From assembly GCA_009782215.1 (NCBI GenBank), contig WRKO01000002.1, positions 47,850 to 111,849 of the forward strand: a stretch of DNA of 64,000 nt, read 5' to 3'. The stretch comes from Oscillospiraceae bacterium. GTDB lineage: Bacteria > Bacillota > Clostridia > Oscillospirales > UBA929. A program made the translations under genes and the position numbers. Below the pieces are notes generated by a model, which did no database searches, was not told where the DNA came from, and saw only the letters and a program-made list of their open reading frames with translations. Numbering within the stretch: the stretch's first letter is position 1; every line of letters starts with the position of its first letter. Positions 9,676-20,490 of this stretch are shown here, piece by piece.

Positions 9676-12600
9676 ATGTCCACAACCCCTTCAAACACCT
9701 TGACGCAATCCCCCGTCATGGTCACGGTCTCGTCGGTATAGCAAACCGTCAGCTCCCCGCCCGGAAGCCTTACCTTGATGTCCGCGCCCTTGTCGCAATG
9801 CCCGTTTAGGACGGCGGCCACCGCCGCGGCGCAGGCCCCGGTGCCGCAAGCCCGCGTTTCGCCGCTGCCCCGCTCCCATACGCGCAGCTTCAGGCAGTTT
9901 CTGTCCACCACCTCGGCAAACCCGGCGTTCACCCTGTCGGGAAAGAGCGCGTCGTTTTCAAACAGCGGCCCGACTGCGCGCACGTCAAAGCTGTCCGCGT
10001 CGCCGACAAAGACCACCGAATGGGGATTGCCCATCGAGACGCAGGTCACGGCGTATTCCGTCCCGCCGATGACCGCCGGCCTCGCGACGGCGTCCTCCCC
10101 CGCCAGCCTCACGGGGATTTTCTCCGGCCGCAGCTCGGCCTTCCCCATATCCGCCTTCACCGACGATACCTTGCCGTTGCGGGTAGACAGGCGCAAATCC
10201 TTAACGCCGCTCAGGGTTTCAATCCGCAAGTGCCGCTTGGGCGCGACGCCGTTGTCATACAGGTATTTCGCCACGCAGCGGATGGCGTTGCCGCACATAA
10301 GCCCCTCGCTGCCGTCAAGGTTAAACATCCGCATCTTCGCGTCGGCCATATCGGAGGGCAGAATCAGCACCACGCCGTCTCCGCCCACGCCGGTATGCCG
10401 GTCGGAGAGGAAGACCGAGAGCGATTCGGGCGAGTTGACGGTAAAGCCGTCGCAATGGATGTAGATATAGTCGTTGCCACAGGCGTGCATTTTGGTAAAC
10501 GGCAGCTTCACCCTCTCGCTTCTCAGCCGGTTGATGTCCACCAGCTCGGTGTTGATTTCGCTGTAGCCTGAGAGCAGGCTGTCGGCCAGCGCGTTGGCGG
10601 TGTCCACCGACGTCAGGCAGGGGATGCCGAGGGAGCAGGCTTTCCTGCGGAGCTTCACATCGTCCAGCGCGGGATCCCTGCCCCTTTCGGAGGTGGATAT
10701 CACATAGCTCACGGCGCCGCTTGCCAGCAGGCTTTCCGTATTGTTCACCGGGCACTCGAAGATTTTTTCCACCGTTTGCACCGTCAGGCCTTTTCGCGCA
10801 AGGAACCGCGCCGTGCCCCGCGTCGCGTGGAGGACAAACCCGCAGGCGCTGAGCTTTGCCGCCACGGCGGCGATTTCCGCCTTGTCGCCGTCCCTCACGG
10901 TAATCAAAACGCCGCCGCTCTTCTGCATTTGATATCCGGCGGCGGTCAGCCCTTTGTAAAGCGCCTCCTCGAGGTTTTTCCCAAGCCCCAGCACCTCGCC
11001 GGTGGATTTCATCTCCGGCCCCAGATGCGTGTCCAGCCCCGCCAGCTTTTCAAAGGAAAACACCGGAACCTTGACCGCCGTATACGGCGGTATCTTGGCG
11101 ACGCCCGACGTATAGCCCAGCGAGGCCAGCGTTTCCCCGGCGCTCACCCGCGTCGCCAGACTGCACATCGGAACGCCGGTGACCTTGCTGATATAGGGAA
11201 CGGTGCGCGACGCGCGCGGGTTGACCTCGATGACATAGACGTCATTTTCATACAAAACATACTGGATGTTGACAAGCCCCCTGACGTTCAACGCCATGCA
11301 AAGGGTCTTGGTGATGTCAAAAATCCGCTCCGTCAGGTCGTCGTCGGCGTGCAGGGGCGGATAGACGGCGATGCTGTCGCCCGAATGGACGCCGGTGCGC
11401 TCAATATGCTCCATGATGCCCGGAATCAGCACGTCCGTCCCGTCGCAGATGGCGTCCGCCTCGATTTCCGGCCCCTCCAGATATTTGTCAATCAGCACCG
11501 GGCTTTCCTGCTTGGAGCGGAGGATGATTTCCATATACTCTCGGATATCCTCCGCCGAAAACGCGAGTATCATATTCTGCCCGCCCAGCACATACGACGG
11601 GCGCATCAGCACCGGATACCCCAGCTTGTCCGCCGCGGACAGGGCCTCCTCCTCCGTCAAAACGCCCACGCCCTTGGGGCGCTTGATATTCAGCCGTTCC
11701 AAGAGGGCGTCGAAGCGCTCCCTGTCCTCGCAGACGTCAATGCTGTCCGCCGACGTGCCGATGATGTTCACGCCGCGCTCATGCAGCTTTTTGGCCAGCT
11801 TGACGGCGGTGCCTCCGCCAAACGCCGCGATGACGCCGACGGGCTTTTCAAGGTCAATGACGCTCATCACGTCGTCAATGCACAGCGGCTCGAAATACAG
11901 CCTGTCGGCGGTATCGAAGTCGGTCGACACCGTTTCGGGGTTGTTGTTGATGACGATAACCTCATACCCCATGCTTTTCAGCGTCCACACGCAATGCACG
12001 CAGGCGTAGTCAAACTCAATGCCCTGCCCGATGCGTATCGGCCCGCTGCCCAGCACGACGATTCTCGGCTTTGTGCTTTTTTGAATAAACGGCAGCGCCT
12101 CATTTTCCGTCCCGTTCCGTATGGAGTAGAAATAGGGCGTCTGCGCCTCAAACTCCGCGGCGCAGGTGTCCACCATCTTGTAAACCAATTGACAATTGAC
12201 AATTGACGATTGACAATTGTTGGCTATGTTTTTTAGTCCGTGGAGGAACCAGCGGTCTACTTTGGTCGTCAGGTGCAGCTCGTCCACGCTCACGCCGCGT
12301 TTGAGGGCCTCGTACAGGACGAAGAGGCGCTCGTCGGTCACCGTGTCCAGCAGTTCGTCAATCTCCCCGTCGGATTTGGCGGCCAAGCGGGGGAGGTCGA
12401 GGCTGTCCAGACCCAGCTCGGCGCCGCGCACGGCTTTCAGCAGCGCGTCTTCAAAGGTATCGGCCATCGCCATGACCTCGCCGGTCGCTTTCATTTGCGT
12501 CCCCAGATTTTTGTGCGCGTACACAAACTTGTCAAACGGCCATTTGGGGAGCTTGACCGCCACATAGTCCAGCGCCGGCTCAAACGCCGCGAAGGTCGTG

Positions 12601-13619
12601 CCGGTCACGGCGTTCTGAATCTCGTCAAGGGTGTAGCCTATGGCGATTTTGGCCGCCACCTTGGCAATGGGATATCCTGTCGCCTTGCTGGCCAGCGCCG
12701 AGGAGCGCGACACGCGCGGGTTGACCTCGATGACGGCGTATTCAAAGCTGTGGGGATGCAGGGCGAGCTGGCAGTTGCAGCCGCCCTCCACGCCGAGGGC
12801 GCGGATGATGTCCAGCGAGGCCGTCCGCAGCATTTGGTATTCCCTGTCCGCCAGCGTGACGGTGGGGGCGACGACGATGCTGTCGCCGGTATGCACGCCC
12901 ACCGGGTCAAAGTTTTCCATCGAGCAGACGACAACCGCGTTGTCGGCCTTATCGCGCATGACCTCAAACTCGATTTCCTTCCATCCGGCGATGGACTTCT
13001 CCACCAATATCTGTGTAATCGGCGAGAGGGCCAGCCCGTTGGCGGCAATCTCCCGCAGCTTGGCTTCATCCTCCGCCATACCGCCGCCGCTGCCGCCCAG
13101 CGTAAAGGCGGGACGCACGATGACCGGATAGCCAGTCTCCTCCGCGAACGCCGCCGCCGTTTCCACGTCGTTGGCGACGACCGACGGGACGACCGGCTGG
13201 CCGATTGCCTGCATGGTTTGCTTAAAGAGCTGCCTGTCCTCGGCCTTGTCGATGGTTTCGGGCGAGGAGCCGAGCAGGCGGGCGTTCATCCGCTCCAAAA
13301 AGCCGCTCTTGGCAAGCTGCATACTCAGCGTCAGCCCCGTCTGCCCGCCCAAGCCCGAGAGGATGCTGTCGGGCCGCTCTTTTTCAACAATGCGCCTGAC
13401 GGTCGCCAGCGTAAGCGGCTCAATGTAGATTTTATCTGCGATGTTTTTGTCGGTCATAATGGTGGCGGGGTTGGAATTGACAAGAACAATCTCAATCCCG
13501 TCCTCGCGGAGGACGCGGCAGGCCTGCGTCCCGGCGTAGTCAAACTCCGCCGCCTGCCCGATGACAATCGGGCCGGAGCCGATGACCATGACTTTTTTGA
13601 TGCTTCTATCGAGCGGCAT
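9672..13619 (-). CDS. carB-dapF: Carbamoyl phosphate synthase large subunit fused to diaminopimelate epimerase
   Basis: One open frame of 1315 codons joins two enzymes. Residues 1 to about 1036 are CarB: both ATP-grasp halves are present (VIGSGPIVIGQAAEFDY and VLGSGPIRIGQGIEFDY), with the MGS-like domain after them. Residues from about 1037 are a complete DapF, with FTKMHACGNDY, the first catalytic cysteine in MCGNAIRC and the second in ACGTGACA. The join near 10511 has no stop codon; a GTG there could allow internal initiation. CarB is shortened: between WFLHGLKNI and VYKMVDTCAAEF only about 13 residues remain where roughly 50 are usual, and these are encoded by a heptanucleotide repeat. The ATG overlaps carA by 14 bases; the stop overlaps guaA (ATGA). 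A sequencing indel at the join is the main alternative to a true fusion. Confidence 0.92.
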   Translation of the reverse strand: MPLDRSIKKVMVIGSGPIVIGQAAEFDYAGTQACRVLREDGIEIVLVNSNPATIMTDKNIADKIYIEPLTLATVRRIVEKERPDSILSGLGGQTGLTLSMQLAKSGFLERMNARLLGSSPETIDKAEDRQLFKQTMQAIGQPVVPSVVANDVETAAAFAEETGYPVIVRPAFTLGGSGGGMAEDEAKLREIAANGLALSPITQILVEKSIAGWKEIEFEVMRDKADNAVVVCSMENFDPVGVHTGDSIVVAPTVTLADREYQMLRTASLDIIRALGVEGGCNCQLALHPHSFEYAVIEVNPRVSRSSALASKATGYPIAKVAAKIAIGYTLDEIQNAVTGTTFAAFEPALDYVAVKLPKWPFDKFVYAHKNLGTQMKATGEVMAMADTFEDALLKAVRGAELGLDSLDLPRLAAKSDGEIDELLDTVTDERLFVLYEALKRGVSVDELHLTTKVDRWFLHGLKNIANNCQSSIVNCQLVYKMVDTCAAEFEAQTPYFYSIRNGTENEALPFIQKSTKPRIVVLGSGPIRIGQGIEFDYACVHCVWTLKSMGYEVIVINNNPETVSTDFDTADRLYFEPLCIDDVMSVIDLEKPVGVIAAFGGGTAVKLAKKLHERGVNIIGTSADSIDVCEDRERFDALLERLNIKRPKGVGVLTEEEALSAADKLGYPVLMRPSYVLGGQNMILAFSAEDIREYMEIILRSKQESPVLIDKYLEGPEIEADAICDGTDVLIPGIMEHIERTGVHSGDSIAVYPPLHADDDLTERIFDITKTLCMALNVRGLVNIQYVLYENDVYVIEVNPRASRTVPYISKVTGVPMCSLATRVSAGETLASLGYTSGVAKIPPYTAVKVPVFSFEKLAGLDTHLGPEMKSTGEVLGLGKNLEEALYKGLTAAGYQMQKSGGVLITVRDGDKAEIAAVAAKLSACGFVLHATRGTARFLARKGLTVQTVEKIFECPVNNTESLLASGAVSYVISTSERGRDPALDDVKLRRKACSLGIPCLTSVDTANALADSLLSGYSEINTELVDINRLRSERVKLPFTKMHACGNDYIYIHCDGFTVNSPESLSVFLSDRHTGVGGDGVVLILPSDMADAKMRMFNLDGSEGLMCGNAIRCVAKYLYDNGVAPKRHLRIETLSGVKDLRLSTRNGKVSSVKADMGKAELRPEKIPVRLAGEDAVARPAVIGGTEYAVTCVSMGNPHSVVFVGDADSFDVRAVGPLFENDALFPDRVNAGFAEVVDRNCLKLRVWERGSGETRACGTGACAAAVAAVLNGHCDKGADIKVRLPGGELTVCYTDETVTMTGDCVKVFEGVVDI
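12186..12220 (-). repeat. Heptanucleotide tandem repeat inside carB
   Basis: Five consecutive 7-base units of CAATTGA type (one carries CGATTGA, the last ends in T) lie within the coding sequence of carB. On the coding strand they give the residues around NNCQSSIVNCQL. They sit in the linker/oligomerisation part of CarB, where about 40 residues of the normal sequence are missing. Confidence 0.85.
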
Positions 13620-14657
13620 ACGCGTCCATCCTTTCCATAAAGCGGTCGAAGAGAAACGCCGTGTCCGGCGGGCCGCCGCGCGCCTCGGGGTGAAACTGCA
13701 CGGAAAACGAGACGCCGTAGTCCAGCCCTTCGCAAGTGCCGTCGCTGACGTTGACAAACGAGCCGTCGTCCCCCGCCGCCACCGCGTAGCCATGATTCTG
13801 GCTGGTGATGTAGACCCGCCCGGTGGCCGTCTCCTTGACCGGCTGGTTGGCGCCGCGATGCCCGAACCTGAGCTTTTCTGTCCGGTACCCGTTGGCCAGC
13901 GCCAGAAGCTGATGCCCCAGACAAATGCCGAAAATGGGGACGCCGCTCCGCTGCAAGACGCGGATGGTTTCCACAATGCCGGCGTTGGCGGGGTCGGCCG
14001 GGTCGCCCGGGCCGTTGCTGAGCATGACGCCGCGCGGGCTTGACCGCAAAATCTCGTTCGCCCCGGCGTCGCAGGGAAAGGCCCACACCTCGCAGTCCCG
14101 CGCCTCAAGCGCCCCCGCAATGCCGCGCTTCGCCCCGCAGTCCAAGAGCGCCACCCGCCGATGCCCTCCGCCGGTTTTGGTCACAACGCGCGGCGAGACG
14201 GCGGCGACGGCGTTGGAGACGGCATAGGCCCTCGCTTCCTCGCGGTCGGCGGCGGTCGGCGGGCCGGCGGTGATTTTCCCGTTCATCACGCCGTTTTCCC
14301 GGATGATTCTGGTCAGCGCCCGCGTGTCGATGCCGCTCAGCCCCACAATGCCGCGCTCCTTCAGCAGCGCGCCAAGGCTCTGCTCGCTTCGGAAATTGGA
14401 GGGCGTTTGACACGGATGCTTGACGATATAAGCCCTCGCCCCGATGGCCGCGCTTTCAAAATCCGGCGGGATGACGCCGGCATTGCCAATCAGCGGGAAG
14501 GTCTGCAACACAATCTGCCCGTAATAGCTGGGGTCGGTCAGCGTTTCCAGATAGCCGGTCATGCCGGTGGCAAAGACGACCTCCCCGGTCGCCTCTCCCG
14601 GCGCGCCGAAGGCTTCCCCTTCAAAGATTGTGCCGTTTTCCAAAATCAAGGCTGCCG

Positions 14658-14661
<4 letters not shown>
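13606..14661 (-). CDS. carA: Carbamoyl phosphate synthase small (glutaminase) subunit
   Basis: This 351-residue subunit hydrolyses glutamine for CarB in pyrimidine and arginine synthesis. It shows the N-terminal CarA fold start (LILENGTIFEGEAFG), the segment TGMTGYLETLTDPSY, the glutaminase nucleophile in FGICLGHQ and the His/Glu pair in VQFHPEARGGP. The ATG at 14661 overlaps the purF stop as ATGA. The longer upstream frame extension was rejected because it lies entirely inside purF and lacks CarA homology. Confidence 0.95.
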
Positions 14662-16071
<1,410 letters not shown>

Positions 16072-16082
<11 letters not shown>

Positions 16083-16641
16083 AGGTTTTCAGTATTCCTT
16101 CCGCAATCACCCGTTTTGTGGCGCGCATATCCATCGCCTGTTTTTCGATGTATCTGTGAGCGTCCTGCTCGCTCATGCTCATAAACGAGATTAGGATGCA
16201 TTTCGCCCTGTCAATCACGCGGATATCCTCTATTTTCTGTTTCAGCCGCGCGTTCTCCGCCTGTATCCGTCTCAGCCTGCCGCAGGCCGCCTTCGCCAGC
16301 GTGAGCGCGGACCAAAAAACCGCCCTGTTCACCGGCTTGGAAACGGTCAGCACGCCGTCGCCCTCGCACACGGCGGATACCGCTTCAAAAAACTCGCTTT
16401 TTACCACGAGGATGACCTGAGACAGGCTTTTGGACGCGATGTGCCTTGACAGGCTTTCGCCCGACTCGTCCCGGAGCGGGGCGTTGATAATCACCAAGTC
16501 AAAATCCCGCTCTAAAAGGAGCCGCCGCGCCTCCCCGCACGAGGGCAGGACGGCGATATGCTTCACGGAAGCGGCGTTCAGCAGTTCCGTGATATAAACG
16601 GTGCTTTTCTCGGTGCAGGAGACAATCAGAGCGCTTTCCAT
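16072..16641 (-). CDS. ANTAR-domain RNA-binding regulator with degenerate receiver domain
   Basis: This 189-residue protein has an N-terminal response-regulator-like domain, a short coiled segment (about residues 115-135) and a C-terminal ANTAR three-helix domain (about 135-185, with IDRAKCILISFMSMSEQDAH). ANTAR proteins bind twin-hairpin RNA and prevent transcription termination. The usual phosphoacceptor aspartate is Asn53 (LVIINAPL) and the acidic pair near the N-terminus is missing, so it is probably not phosphorylated; a small molecule or partner protein is more likely to control it. It lies between glnA and purF, which suggests it senses nitrogen state for this array. No ANTAR target hairpin pair was recognised. 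Confidence 0.85.
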
Positions 16642-16676
16642 CGTATCGCCGCCTTTCCGTTCAATTTCCGGGGGAT

Positions 16677-18002
16677 TTATACGACGGGAAAATATCGCTC
16701 CCTGTAAAACGCGTTTTTGTCGGGCGCCGCAGCAAACTCGGCCGCCTCGGTTTTTTTGGCGGCGATGTACTTTTCCAAAAACGCCCCGCCGACCACATTT
16801 TCCGCAAACCCGCCGCTCAGAGCGGCCTCAATGGCCTCGCTCAGGCTTTCCGGCAGGCGGGCGAGCGTCCCCGTCACGCTTGCATCCGCGGTATACAAAT
16901 CCGCGTCCACGGCGGGCGGCAGGGGCAGTCCGCTCTCAATTCCGTCCAGCCCGGCGGCGAGGATGAGCGCGAACGCGAGATAGGGATTGGCCGACGGGTC
17001 GGGCGAGCGCAATTCCATTCTGACCCGTTCGCCGATGGCGGCGGGAATCCGCACCATCTGCGAGCGGTTTTGGTGCGACCAAGACACATACCCCGGCGCG
17101 TCAAACGCGCCGAAGCGCTCGTATGAGTTGGCGAGGGGGTTGAGGAAAACCGTCATCTCCGGGGTTTTTTTCAAAATGCCGGCGATAAAGCTCTCCGCGA
17201 CGCGGGAATGGCCCTCGCGGGCGTTTTTGAAGATGTTGCGCCCGTCTTGGGCGAGGGCGAGGGACAGATTGACGTGCATCCCGCTGCCCGGGGCGTTTTC
17301 AATCGGCTTGGGCATAAAGGAGGCAAACAGGCCGTTGCGCGCGGCGATGGCCTTGACGGCGGACTTGAAGGTCTGGAAATTGTCCGCGCAGGAGAGGGCG
17401 TCGCTGAACTGAAACCCGATTTCGTTCTGCCCCGGCCCCTGCTCATGGTGCGAAACCTCCGGCCTGATGCCCATTTCCTCAAGCGTCAGGCAAATCTCGC
17501 GGCGGATGTCCTCGCCCCGGTCAAGGGGGGAGGCGTCCAGATACCCGCCCTTGTCAAAGGGGACGCCGGACGGCTGCCCGTCGTCGTCGGTTTTGAAGAG
17601 GTAAAACTCACATTCGGCGCCGATTTTGCAGATATAGCCCATCCTCTCGGCGCGCCTGACGACGCGTTTCAGGAGACCCCTGCCGTCATGGAGAAAGTCC
17701 GCGCCGTCCGGGGTTTTGATGCCGCAGTAAAAACGGGCCACCCTGCCCGGCCCCGGCCGCCACGGCAGCACCGCCAGCGTAGACGGGTCGGGCGTCAGAA
17801 ACAGGTCGGATTCCGTAACGTCGCGGAACCCCCGGATGGAGTGCGCGTCGAAGGACACACCCTCCTCAAACGCGGCTTGCAGCCCGTCGGCCATGATGGA
17901 AATGTTTTTTTGCACGCCGAACATATCGCAGAAACTGAGCCGGATGAACTTAACGTCGTTTTCCTTAACGAACTCCAGAACCTCGCTTGCCGTGCCGTTC
18001 AT
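16677..18002 (-). CDS. glnA: Glutamine synthetase, type I
   Basis: This 441-residue enzyme makes glutamine from glutamate, ammonia and ATP. The beta-grasp N-terminus is followed by the catalytic barrel, with GAECEFYLF, HHEQGPGQNEIGFQ, GSGMHVNLSL and SWSHQNRSQMVRIPAA. The length fits the short GSI-alpha form without the insert of enterobacterial enzymes, and no adenylylation-type NLYDLP tyrosine loop is seen. The ATG at 18002 is preferred over a TTG two codons earlier because AGGAGG lies 8 bases before it. It is the source enzyme for the many glutamine users around it and lies directly upstream of the ANTAR gene. Confidence 0.95.
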   Translation of the reverse strand: MNGTASEVLEFVKENDVKFIRLSFCDMFGVQKNISIMADGLQAAFEEGVSFDAHSIRGFRDVTESDLFLTPDPSTLAVLPWRPGPGRVARFYCGIKTPDGADFLHDGRGLLKRVVRRAERMGYICKIGAECEFYLFKTDDDGQPSGVPFDKGGYLDASPLDRGEDIRREICLTLEEMGIRPEVSHHEQGPGQNEIGFQFSDALSCADNFQTFKSAVKAIAARNGLFASFMPKPIENAPGSGMHVNLSLALAQDGRNIFKNAREGHSRVAESFIAGILKKTPEMTVFLNPLANSYERFGAFDAPGYVSWSHQNRSQMVRIPAAIGERVRMELRSPDPSANPYLAFALILAAGLDGIESGLPLPPAVDADLYTADASVTGTLARLPESLSEAIEAALSGGFAENVVGGAFLEKYIAAKKTEAAEFAAAPDKNAFYRERYFPVV

Positions 18003-18020
18003 GTGCAACGCCTCCTATTT

Positions 18021-19829
18021 CTATTCTACCGTAACGCTTTTGGCCAGATTTCGCGGTTTATCTATATCCAAGCCCTTGTTGGCCGCCACATAGTAGCTGA
18101 AAAGCTGGAGCGCGACGACCGAGAGGGACGGGGAAAACAGCTCGTGCGCGGCGGGCAGGCGTATGACGGACATTCTGTCCCCCATTTCCGCGGGCGCGCA
18201 GCTCCCCACAAAGAGAACCCTCGCGCCCCGGCTGGCCACCTGCTCGGCGTTGCTCATAATCTTCGGCGCGAGCCGTTCGCAGTTGGACAGGGCGACCACC
18301 AGCGTATTGTCCTCGATGAGCGATATCGTCCCGTGCTTCAGCTCCCCGCCCGCGTACGCCTCCGAGTGGATGTAGGATATCTCCTTGAGCTTCAGCGAGC
18401 CTTCCAGCGCGATGGCGTAATCTACGTTCCGCCCGATGAAAAAAATGCTTTTATACGCGATGCAGCCGGCGGCGCAGTGCTGGATTTCGTCCGTCCTGCC
18501 GAGCAGGGCCTCCGCCTTTCCGGGAAGCGCTTTCATCTCGTCCGTCAGCGCGTCCCGCTCCGTTTCCGAAAGCCTCCCCAGCTTATACGCGAAGCTGATT
18601 GCGAGCATATACAGCAGCGCGAGCTGCGCGGAAAACGCCTTGGTGGTGGCGACGGCGATTTCGGGCCCCGCCAGCGTGTAGATGGTATGCGCCGTTTCCT
18701 TCGCCACGGTGCTGCCGACCGCGTTGACAATAGACAGCGTCACGGCCCCCTTGGCGTTCGCCTCCCGCATGGCGGCGATGGTGTCGGCGGTCTCTCCCGA
18801 CTGGCTGATCAGAATCACAAGGGTTTTTTCGCCGATAATCGCGTCCTTGTACCGAAATTCGCTTGCCAGCTCCACCTCGACCGGCACCCTGCACAGCTTT
18901 TCAAAGACATACCGCGCCGCGACGCCCGCGTTGTAGGCCGAGCCGCAGGCGGTCATCACGATTTTGTCGAAGCGCGCCGGGTCAAGGCTGTCGGCGGCGG
19001 CTTTGGCCTCGCCGCTCACCGCGGATTGCACCGTGTCCCGCAAAACCTTGGGCTGCTCCATGATTTCCTTGAGCATAAAGTGGGGGTAGCCGCCCTTCTC
19101 CGCGCTGTCAAGGCTCCATGTCACGGTTTCGGGATGCTTTTGAAGCGGCTCCCTGTCGAGGCTGTAAAACCGCGCGCCGTCTTTGTTCAGCACGGCGATT
19201 TCCCCGTCGTTCAGATAATAGACCAGATTTGTGTGCCGCAATACGGCGGGGACGTCGGACGCGATGAAAAGCCCGTGCGCCGCGACGCCGATAATCAGGG
19301 GATTGTCTTTCTTGACCGCAATCAGCGTGTCGGGGCGGTCAAGGCACATGATGCCCAGAGCGTAGGAGCCTTCCAGCCTGCCGACGGCCTTGACGACCGT
19401 TTCCATGATGTCGCCGTCGTAGCAGGTTTCGGCAAGCTGCGCGACGACCTCGCTGTCGGTCTGCGACGCGAAACGGATTCCCTTTTGCTCCAAACGCGCT
19501 TTCAGCCGCTGATAATTCTCGATGATGCCGTTGTGGACGACGGCGATTTTGCTCCGGCTGCCCACATGGGGATGCGAATTGGCGTCCGACGGCTCCCCGT
19601 GGGTGGCCCAGCGGGTATGCCCGATGCCCATATGCCCGGAGAGGGGGGCGGCCTCCAGCCGCGCCTCCAGCGCGTCCAAGCGCCCCTTCTGTTTGACGAC
19701 GTCAAAGCCGTCCCGCCCGCAAACGGCGATGCCCGCCGAGTCGTATCCCCGGTATTCGAGCTTTTTCAGGCCTTCGAGGATGATGGGAACGGCGTTTTCA
19801 TACCCCACATAGCCAATTATACCACACAT
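18021..19829 (-). CDS. glmS: Glutamine-fructose-6-phosphate aminotransferase (isomerising)
   Basis: This 602-residue enzyme produces glucosamine-6-phosphate for cell-wall precursors. It begins MCGIIGYVG with the class II nucleophile Cys2, followed by RGYDSAGIA, GIGHTRWATHG and HNGIIENY. Two SIS sugar-isomerase domains follow, and the C-terminus is the conserved LAKSVTVE. It starts 13 bases after gltB3. No glmS ribozyme is expected in a gap this short, and none is seen. Confidence 0.97.
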   Translation of the reverse strand: MCGIIGYVGYENAVPIILEGLKKLEYRGYDSAGIAVCGRDGFDVVKQKGRLDALEARLEAAPLSGHMGIGHTRWATHGEPSDANSHPHVGSRSKIAVVHNGIIENYQRLKARLEQKGIRFASQTDSEVVAQLAETCYDGDIMETVVKAVGRLEGSYALGIMCLDRPDTLIAVKKDNPLIIGVAAHGLFIASDVPAVLRHTNLVYYLNDGEIAVLNKDGARFYSLDREPLQKHPETVTWSLDSAEKGGYPHFMLKEIMEQPKVLRDTVQSAVSGEAKAAADSLDPARFDKIVMTACGSAYNAGVAARYVFEKLCRVPVEVELASEFRYKDAIIGEKTLVILISQSGETADTIAAMREANAKGAVTLSIVNAVGSTVAKETAHTIYTLAGPEIAVATTKAFSAQLALLYMLAISFAYKLGRLSETERDALTDEMKALPGKAEALLGRTDEIQHCAAGCIAYKSIFFIGRNVDYAIALEGSLKLKEISYIHSEAYAGGELKHGTISLIEDNTLVVALSNCERLAPKIMSNAEQVASRGARVLFVGSCAPAEMGDRMSVIRLPAAHELFSPSLSVVALQLFSYYVAANKGLDIDKPRNLAKSVTVE

Positions 19830-19842
19830 GGCAACACCCCTT

Positions 19843-20490
19843 TCAATTCGGCGTATACAGTTGCGTATAGGGATTCTTCGCGTTGGGCTTTAAGACATAA
19901 TATCTGTCTCTCATTAGGGTATTCGCGTCCGGGCCGAAATACCCGGCAAATTCGGAAAGATAGGGCGCAAGCTCCTCCATGTCCTCCGCCCCGGCAAGCT
20001 CCGCCGTGACCTGCGCGGGAAGGGAGGTCAGCTCTTTTTCCGTTCGGATGAAGATTTTTCCGCCGTGCATCCCGGTTCCCGCGAAATTGCCCACGGGGAT
20101 ATCGTCCGACCCGAGGCCCAGCACCACAATCAGCCCGCCCGCCAGATATTCGCCCAAAAAGCTGCCGACCGAGCCGCCGATGATGATGGCGGGCTTCTTG
20201 TCTTTGTATTCCTTCATATGGATGCCCGTCCGGTAGCCGGCGTTTCCCCGGACGAAGATGGAGCCGCCCCGCATGGCGTAGCCGAGCGCGTCGCCCGCGC
20301 TGCCGTAAACGATGATTTTCCCGTCGTTCATCGTGTCGCCCGCGGCGTCCTGCGCGTTGCCGTTGACCACAATGGTTCCCCCGTCCAGATACGCGCCCAG
20401 CGCGTTGCCCGGCGTCCCGTTGACGGTAACGGTTCCGTCCTTCATGGCACAGCCGATGTACCGTTTGCCGAAGCAGTTGTTGATGGTCAT
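19843..20490 (-). CDS. gltB3: Glutamate synthase GXGXG (alpha-subunit domain 3) subunit
   Basis: This 215-residue protein consists of the right-handed beta-helix that forms the C-terminal domain of GltB in fused enzymes. Repeated glycine-rich turns are visible (DGTVTVNGTPGNALG, MNDGKIIVYGSAGDALG, GGSIFVRGNAG, GGKIFIR). In split glutamate synthases it is a separate subunit that helps connect the glutaminase and FMN sites. The ATG at 20490 follows GGGAGGAGG and overlaps the preceding oxidoreductase stop (ATGA). FwdC/GlxC-type proteins share the fold, but the surrounding gltB1, gltB2, ferredoxin and oxidoreductase genes support the glutamate synthase role. Confidence 0.88.
   Translation of the reverse strand: MTINNCFGKRYIGCAMKDGTVTVNGTPGNALGAYLDGGTIVVNGNAQDAAGDTMNDGKIIVYGSAGDALGYAMRGGSIFVRGNAGYRTGIHMKEYKDKKPAIIIGGSVGSFLGEYLAGGLIVVLGLGSDDIPVGNFAGTGMHGGKIFIRTEKELTSLPAQVTAELAGAEDMEELAPYLSEFAGYFGPDANTLMRDRYYVLKPNAKNPYTQLYTPN

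Noticed and set aside
12240..13640. A 466-codon plus-strand frame antisense to carB
   Set aside because: Same shadow effect; composition is rich in Arg, Gly, His and Gln without domain signatures.
17208..20009. A 933-codon open frame on the plus strand antisense to glnA, glmS and gltB3
   Set aside because: It is a by-product of GC-rich third positions opposite real genes; it has no recognisable motifs, while the minus strand encodes textbook enzymes throughout.
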